A stretch of 27,326 nucleotides of DNA from Eimeria necatrix. Taxonomy: Eukaryota; Apicomplexa; Conoidasida; Eucoccidiorida; Eimeriidae. The stretch covers positions 1 to 27,326 of the forward strand of contig NW_013654352.1 in the NCBI RefSeq assembly GCF_000499385.1, written 5' to 3'. This document shows positions 22,300 through 27,326 of this stretch, piece after piece. Every line of letters begins with the position of its first letter. Position 1 is the first letter of the stretch. A program made the translations under genes and the position numbers. A model generated the notes under the pieces. It worked only from the letters and a program-made list of their open reading frames with translations. It did no database searches and had not been told where the DNA came from.

Positions 22300-22801
22300 T
22301 GGGGCTGCGCAAGAGGGAGCGACGGCGAGGGACAGAAAGGCTTGGAGGGGCGAAAAGGGGGCAAAAGAGGGGAAAATAAAGAGGGAATTGTTTGTAAAAG
22401 TGGAAAACAAAGTTGAAAAGCATGCGAAGGAAAAAGAAGAAAAGATATTTGGGTTTCAAAGGTCTAAAAAGTCGGGAAAAAGTCCAGAGAGGCGAGGCGG
22501 CGGCTGCGGGCGCGGCGGGCCGGGGCCGGCGCCCCGCGCCTCCCCAGATGCAGCTAAGGCTCCGAAAATAGATTAAATGAGTTAATTTGATTGAATTTCT
22601 TCTTTTTTGTGGAGAAAATGGAGAAAGAAGTGCATTTGGCGGGGGCCCCGGAGCGGCCGACCAGCGGCGGGCGGGGCCGAGCTGCGGCGGGCGGCAAGCG
22701 CGGACTTTTGGAGGGCTTGTTTCGCTGAAACTCCTTTTAAAAATACGAAATAAAGATTTATTGAAGGATTAATTAGCAGAAATGTTGAATTAAAGTCCGC
22801 A

Positions 22802-22815
22802 GGTGTACGTACACC
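22802..22815. repeat. GGTGTACGTACACC palindrome, exact copy
   Basis: Exact copy between two GC islands, in the context CAGGTGTACGTACACCGGG. Confidence 0.85.
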
Positions 22816-23191
22816 GGGCTGTGACCGCCAGACCAGCAGCAGGCCGCTCCCTCTCTCTCTCTGTCTGCCGTTTGTTCGTGAGTTTGTCTCTTTCTCCGTT
22901 TCTTTCTTTCAAACAAAGCTTGTTTTCATTGTTTTATTTGCTTTTATTGTTTTAATTGCCTTTAAAGTCCGTTTTGAAGCAGAGTTTCCCGGCTCCGGGG
23001 CTCGGGTTCTGCTCTCCGCGGGTCCCGTTCCTCTGCAGCGCAGCAGCAGCAGCAGCAGCAGCAGCTGCTGCAGCCGCCCGTTTCTCGCGCTTTTTCGCCC
23101 CCTCTCTCCTCTTCTTCTCCTGCTTCTTTCCTGCATTTGTTATATTTCAATTATTTCTGAAAAGTCCCGAAAAAAGGGGAAAAGCTGCAGC

Positions 23192-23468
23192 GTCGGCGGC
23201 GGGCCCCATACGAGGCTGGGCCTCAGAGAGCCGCCGGGCTCCGCGGACTCAGCGCAAGTTTGTGAGTTTTCTTTCTTTTTATTTCATTTAATTCCTTTTT
23301 ATTTATTTCTTTATTTTCTTTTGCTGCATTTAAACTCCCTCGCTGCAGGCCGCTGCTGCTGCGCTGCTGCGCTGTCTGGACCAGTCGGCCTGCTGCTGCC
23401 TGACCGCCGCAGCAGCAGGGGCCTCTCTGCTGCTGCCAAACTCTTTAAAACCTTTTTTAATTATTTAA
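23192..23468 (+). CDS. Possible two exons of an unknown gene
   Basis: After AAAGCTGCAG, 23192-23261 reads SAAGPIRGWASESRRAPRTQ then RKF in one frame and ends in phase 0 at a strong donor TTT|GTGAGT. A T-rich intron with TCCCTCGCTGCAG leads to 23349, where the same phase continues as AAAALLRCLDQSACCC and then LTAAAAGASLLLPNSL to a TAA at 23466-23468. The splice signals and phase agreement are good and the sequence is not purely repetitive, but I recognise no family and cannot find its start. It could belong to a short gene just upstream of the ApiAP2 gene, or be an upstream, alternatively joined part of that gene. Confidence 0.3.
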
Positions 23469-23545
23469 TTAACACTATTTAATCCACTTTAATTCTTTAT
23501 TGCCTTTCCGTCGACCTCTGTAGCTCCCCGGGGCCCCCTGCGCCA

Positions 23546-23587
<42 letters not shown>
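23546..23587. repeat. (CTG)n tract upstream of the ApiAP2 gene
   Basis: About 13 CTG triplets after CGCCATGTTG. A second CTG tract follows at about 23702-23731. Read from the ATG they give Met plus poly-Leu and soon a stop, which looks like a chance frame. Both lie in the 300 bp before the ApiAP2 start and may be in its 5' UTR or promoter. Confidence 0.85.
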
Positions 23588-23588
<1 letters not shown>

Positions 23589-23819
23589 CGCGACTCTCTG
23601 CTGCTCCCCTTTTGCTGCTTCTTTCCCCCTGAGGGGCCCCCTTTTGCTTCCCACTTCTTTTCCCCATTCTCAACTTATTTAAAGAGCCCCGCGGGCCTCA
23701 CAGCTGCTGCTGCTGCTGCTGCTGCTGCTGCTATGTGCTGCTGCAGCGGTCCTTGCAGCTGCTCGCGTTGCTGCTGCTGCAGCCCCCCCCCCTCCCCCGC
23801 AGCTCTTCCCGCAGCCACC

Positions 23820-23975
23820 ATGCAGCAGCAGCAGCAGCAGCAGCAGCAAGAAGCAGCAGCCCTGGAGGCAGCAGACAAGGCCTGGCAGTTTGCTGCTGCT
23901 CACAAAACGGAAGGCAGCAGCCTTAGCTGCGCCTGGGACCTCTGGAAGCTCGCAGCGCCAGTGTAAACCGCCGCC

Positions 23976-24016
<41 letters not shown>

Positions 24017-24618
24017 TTGTCGCTCCACTCTCTGCAGAAACTAGCAGCAGAACTGGAGCAGCTGCTGCGGGGGGTGCAGCAAGTGCAGCAGCAAATTCAA
24101 GAGGCCCAGAGAAACATCTCGTGGGCCCTCGGGGGGCCCCCCGACCCTTTGCTGCTGCCCTCGAAGCAGGGGTACTCCCCCTTGTCTGCTGCTGCTGCTG
24201 CTGCTGCCACTTTGGCGCTGCCGTCGACAGCAGCAGCAGCGGCGAGCCCCGCAGCAGCAGCAGCAGCAGGGTCCTCAGCAGCAGCAGCAGCAGCAGCAGC
24301 AGACTCTCCGCTGCTGAGCGCCAGCGAAGTTGCTGCATGCATGCTGGCCGGCGAACAGGAGGCCCCTGCTGCTTGTCTTTTGTCTTTAATGGATTTATTG
24401 TCAAGACAAGTTGGAGACACAAGTGCTGCAGCACAAGCAGCAAAAGTGCTGAAGAAGCTGAACTCCTGGGGCCCCGAGGGGCCCCCGGGGGCCCTCTCTG
24501 CATGCAGCAGCGAGAGCAGCAGCCAGCTGCTGGGAGCAGCAGCAGCAGCAGCAGCAGCGGCGGACTGGGGCGGCTCGTTGCCGCTGCTGGACCCTTCCGG
24601 GGCCGCGCAGCAGCAGCT

Positions 24619-24652
<34 letters not shown>

Positions 24653-24781
24653 GTGCTGGACGCGGAGTCCTGCGCGCTGCTGCCGCTGCATGCAGAGGAA
24701 GCCCCGCTGCCGCGGAAAAGGTCGAAGCTGTCGGGCTACGCGTCTGCTGCTGCGGGTGGAGGCTGTGCTGCTGCGCAGGGG

Positions 24782-24826
<45 letters not shown>

Positions 24827-24945
24827 CACGTGAACACCGCCCCCACCCGCTGCATGCAGAGGAAGCCCCGCTGCCGCGGAAAAGGTCGAAGCTGTCGGGC
24901 TACGCGTCTGCTGCTGCGGGTGGAGGCTGTGCTGCTGCGCAGGGG

Positions 24946-24990
<45 letters not shown>

Positions 24991-25173
24991 CACGTGAACA
25001 CCGCCCCCATGCCCGGAGTCCGCTTCGCCAAAGACCGCAACAGCTGGGTGGCCTTCTGGTGCGAAAATGGAAGACAGAATTATAAGTCCTTCAGCAACAA
25101 AAAGTTCGGAGCAGAAGCAGCAAGACTGATGGCGATAGCAGCAAGACAGTCCTTCGACGAGCGGACCCACAGA

Positions 25174-25219
<46 letters not shown>

Positions 25220-25312
25220 CGGGGGGCCCCGCCCTCGCCGCGGGGGCCCCCGCGCTCGCCGCCGCGGGGCTCACCGCCGCGGAGGCCTGCCGCCTGATGG
25301 GCCTGAAGCCGC

Positions 25313-25363
<51 letters not shown>

Positions 25364-25515
25364 CCGCTCTGGCTCTCAGCGGCGGCGCATGCATGAAGAG
25401 GAAACGAGCTGCAGCAAAGGACTTGGGGCTGCCGCTGCTGCAGGCCGACAGCAGCAGCAACTCGAAAACGGAGGCCGCAGAAGCTGACGCACTGCGCGAC
25501 GCAAAGCTGCTGCCT

Positions 25516-25547
<32 letters not shown>

Positions 25548-25704
25548 TGCTGCTGCGGCCCCCACTGTCGCCGCCGCCTTCTTCGCAGGGCCCCCTGCTG
25601 CCGCTGCCGAAGCAGCAGCAGCAGCAGCTGCTGCTGCTGCTGCAGCGGAGAAGAAGGCAGAGGGCGGCGCGAACGGCGCGCAGGCGGGCTGCAGCAAGGA
25701 GGCC

Positions 25705-25739
<35 letters not shown>

Positions 25740-25881
25740 AGCGGTGCTGCTGAGCAGCAGCAGCCAAGGAATGGAAGTAGAAGCAGCAAACGGCGTTCTT
25801 CCCGCTGCTGCGGGGCTGCATGCAGAGAGCAGCGCGGGAAGGGGGAGGGGGAGGGAGCTGGGGTGTACAGACACCCCGTGA
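23820..25881 (+). CDS. ApiAP2 transcription factor, frame broken by a 164-bp duplication
   Basis: ApiAP2 proteins are the main sequence-specific transcription factors of apicomplexans. The start ATG at 23820 sits in GCAGCCACCATGC, close to an ideal start context. Exon 1 (23820-23960) is MQQQ... followed by EAAALEAADKAWQFAAAHKT and ends AWDLWKLAAP|GTGTAA in phase 0. A 77-nt CAG-filled intron ends CTCCACTCTCTGCAG at 24037. Exon 2 starts KLAAELEQLLRGVQQVQQQI, likely a coiled coil, then ASEVAACMLAGEQ and LLSLMDLLSRQVGD, separated by poly-Ala. The frame then enters an exact 164-bp tandem duplication (24683-25009) that shifts it by two bases. Translation of the first frame continues to a stop just after 24997, whereas the second copy continues in the other frame into the AP2 domain (25009-about 25170: PGVRFAKDRNSWVAFW, KSFSNKKFGAEAARLMAIAARQ). 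Only one AP2 domain is seen. Long Ser and Ala runs follow to a TGA at 25879-25881. The two frames clearly form one gene if one duplicate copy is ignored. Confidence 0.85.
24683..25009. repeat. Exact 164-bp tandem duplication within the ApiAP2 gene
   Basis: Unit 1 is 24683-24846 and unit 2 begins at 24847. Identity runs from CCGCTGCATGCAGAGGAAGCC through the CAG tract to CACACGTGAACACCGCCCCCA, including the same CAG copy number, and ends at 25009. The period of 164 is not a multiple of three, so the duplication breaks the reading frame. Both copies, each in its own frame, encode LHAEEAPLPRKRSKLSGYAS. Confidence 0.95.
25862..25875. repeat. Degenerate palindrome GGTGTACAGACACC at the ApiAP2 stop
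   Basis: 12 of 14 matches to the dispersed palindrome. It encodes the last residues (GCTDTP) of the ApiAP2 frame, just before the TGA. Confidence 0.6.
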
Positions 25882-26070
25882 GGCGCTTTGGAAAGCTTTA
25901 AATGCATGCAAAGAATCTTTTTGGCTTTTTTGCCTTTGATGCAGTAGTAGATTTGTGTTGTTGGAGAAAAGTCAACAAATAAAACTCTTCTGAACTCTAT
26001 TTGTCTTCGAAGGTAAGTCTTGGCTGCGCATTTGGCTGCGAACTGCTGCACGGAAAGCCGTGCAGCTTCG

Positions 26071-26084
26071 GGTGTACGTACACC
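26071..26084. repeat. GGTGTACGTACACC palindrome, exact copy
   Basis: Exact copy in a GC-rich patch, in the context TTCGGGTGTACGTACACCGCG. A related inverted repeat, GGGCGTGCGGACGCCC, lies at about 26095-26110 between this copy and the next. Confidence 0.85.
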
Positions 26085-26126
26085 GCGCAGCTGCGGGCGT
26101 GCGGACGCCCGCGCCGCGCAGGTTCG

Positions 26127-26140
26127 GGTGTACGTACACC
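26127..26140. repeat. GGTGTACGTACACC palindrome, exact copy
   Basis: Exact copy 56 bp after the previous one, again preceded by TTCG. With one more G/C on each side it forms a 16-bp palindrome. Confidence 0.85.
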
Positions 26141-26206
26141 CCAGAAGAAGGCGCCGCGCGCTTGCGTGCAAGTCGCTTCCAAAAGTTTCTCGAAGTGCAA
26201 TTTAAG

Positions 26207-26280
26207 TCCAATGTGGAAATTAAATTTAATTCCAATGTGGAAATTAATTCGAATTTAAGTCCAATGTGGAAATTAATTCT
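26207..26280. repeat. Short TCCAATGTGGAAATTAA tandem repeat
   Basis: Three copies of TCCAATGTGGAAATTAA begin at about 26207, 26231 and 26260, preceded by AATTTAAG or AATTTAAT. Spacing is 24-29 bp. Confidence 0.85.
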
Positions 26281-26546
26281 CCATTTTGAGTTATTTTGAA
26301 TTCCATTTCTCCAAATGGGACTTCTGCATTATATGAAGCGCCAAGCCCTGGAGCCGCACGCCAGCAGCCCTCAAACTCCACTAATAAATCCCCAAGTCCT
26401 CCAACTTCAATTCGTTTTTGAAGTAAAACTCCAAAACTCTAAACTCTTCTTTCCACTTCTTTCCAAACCCAAACTCTCCGCGCCCAGTAGCCCTCAGTGC
26501 ATGCATTTGCGGTGTATCTACAGCTCAAAGCACCAGCCCTTCACTC

Positions 26547-26735
26547 CCGGGGGCCCCGGGGGCCCCCCGGGGCCCCCGGGGGCCCCCCGGGGGGCCCCTC
26601 AATCCCAAAGGGGGGCCCACACAGGAGAGGCTGGAGGGGGCCCCCGGGGGGCCCCAGGGGCCCCTAGGGGCCCCCCTTTGGCGGGGCCACTAAGGGGCTT
26701 CTCGGGGTTTTCTGAGCTTGTGTGGGGCCCCCCAA
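26547..26735. repeat. GGGGCCCC block
   Basis: Closely packed GGGGGCCCC and CCCCCGGGG words, without a single clean unit length, most dense at 26547-26600 and 26636-26680. Self-complementary and open on both strands. Confidence 0.8.
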
Positions 26736-26882
26736 GGGCCCCCAGCAGGAGTTGAAGAGCTGTATGTACACCTCAAGCGCGGCGGTTTTAAATAATTCTT
26801 TTTGACTTTGTTTTGAGGCGGAGAAAAAAACGAAAAATGAATTCGCATGCAAATGCATTTGGGTGTATGTACTGCGTTTTCA

Positions 26883-26896
26883 GGTGTACGTACACC
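26883..26896. repeat. GGTGTACGTACACC palindrome, exact copy
   Basis: Exact copy extended to an 18-bp perfect palindrome, CAGGTGTACGTACACCTG (26881-26898). Half-site-like copies lie nearby: GGGTGTATGTACTG at about 26861 and CTGTATGTACACC at about 26760. Confidence 0.9.
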
Positions 26897-27199
26897 TGAA
26901 TAGACACTGCAGGCAGCGAAGTTGGAGTGTATTTGCTAAGTAAATATATTGCACATAAAAACATATTTAAACAATTTAATTTACTTTATGCAACAATGAT
27001 ATTTTTAATCAAATAAATATAAAAGTATTTGCTTGTTTGGTAGAAACTGAAGACTAGAAAAGGGAATTTACATAAAAGCAGACTTTGCCTTCAAATGTAC
27101 AAATAAAAAAATATTCTTCGATTTATATATTTGAAGTATTTCGAGTAGTTTTGCAACGCAGAATATAAATTTATATATTATAAATTATTCCACACAAAT

Positions 27200-27259
27200 C
27201 TATATATTATATTTATATTTATATATACGTATATATTTATATACATATATTTATAACAT

Positions 27260-27326
<67 letters not shown>
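27200..27326. repeat. TA-rich to pure (TA)n tract at the window end
   Basis: TATATTTATAT words pass into an almost pure TA dinucleotide run from about 27254 to the last base. Its full length is not seen, and such tracts often coincide with assembly gaps or contig ends. Confidence 0.9.

Larger units (their letters stand above)
21926..23191. other. Purine-rich intergenic DNA with exon-like GC islands
   Basis: 22000-22480 is strongly A/G-rich on the plus strand. GC-rich islands of 70-120 bp follow at about 22485-22560, 22618-22730, 22970-23030 and 23040-23105, separated by AT-rich DNA, a layout like short exons and introns. The island starting with ATG at 22618 reads MEKEVHLAGAPERP and 22 more codons to a stop. 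I could not chain them into a convincing gene on either strand. Confidence 0.35.
25882..27200. other. Non-coding DNA downstream of the ApiAP2 gene
   Basis: Holds four exact or degenerate palindromes, a short tandem repeat, a GGGGCCCC block and AT-rich DNA. The frames seen on both strands contain CTYT, VRTP or VYVHP simply because the palindrome is translated in different frames. No gene is supported. Confidence 0.55.

Noticed and set aside
23544..23679. Start of a secreted protein (Met followed by poly-Leu)
   Set aside because: The ATG simply precedes a CTG tract, the frame ends within about 45 codons, and no downstream exon in phase was found. A better start exists at 23820.
23679..24827. 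382-codon minus-strand frame over the ApiAP2 gene
   Set aside because: It is made of Leu, Ala and Ser runs antisense to CAG tracts. The plus strand holds the AP2 domain, a good start context and phase-consistent splicing.
25972..26258. Frames containing repeated CTYT, VRTP and VYVHP peptides, resembling a repeat protein
   Set aside because: The peptides are translations of the dispersed GGTGTACGTACACC palindrome in different frames and on both strands, not a protein family.
27200..27326. A telomere or centromere at the right end
   Set aside because: The end is a simple TA run; no TTTAGGG/AAACCCT-type telomere repeat was seen, and a TA tract alone does not show a centromere.

Overview
The window looks like nuclear DNA of an apicomplexan of the genus Eimeria (coccidia). 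The reasons are very dense CAG/CTG triplet tracts read as poly-Ala, poly-Gln or poly-Ser in exons and also filling introns, GGGGGCCCCC minisatellites, short GT-AG introns, and an ApiAP2-type DNA-binding domain. The species cannot be named from sequence alone.

Layout. (1) Positions 1-339, minus strand: the spliceosomal core protein SmD1, running off the left edge inside its Arg-Gly tail. (2) About 700-5815: a repeat-poor, ordinary-complexity stretch with no credible gene, compositionally unlike the rest. (3) 6518-10104 (perhaps 10266), plus strand: a very glutamine-rich unknown protein whose two exons join in phase across a CAG-filled intron. (4) 10573-12533, minus strand: a RAD51 paralog (RecA/Rad51 ATPase core) with a 42-bp minisatellite inserted just before Walker B. 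(5) 13708-17909, plus strand: an EXO1-like member of the XPG/Rad2 nuclease family, reconstructed here from seven small exons that join in phase and carry an unusually degenerate metal-binding set. (6) 17910-23800: repeat-rich and AT-rich DNA with GCTAGC-type repeats, GGGGCCCC arrays, CAG tracts and a few exon-like GC islands, with no gene I can name. (7) 23820-25881, plus strand: an ApiAP2 transcription-factor gene, broken in frame by an exact 164-bp tandem duplication. (8) 25882-27326: non-coding DNA ending in a (TA)n tract.

The RAD51 paralog and the EXO1-like gene are divergently arranged about 1.2 kb apart. Both belong to families acting in homologous recombination and end processing, so a shared promoter region is possible.

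The main unexplained signal is a dispersed 14-bp perfect palindrome, GGTGTACGTACACC. It has six exact copies and several near copies, all in the right-hand 11 kb. Some lie inside exons of the EXO1-like gene and a variant spans the last codons of the ApiAP2 gene.
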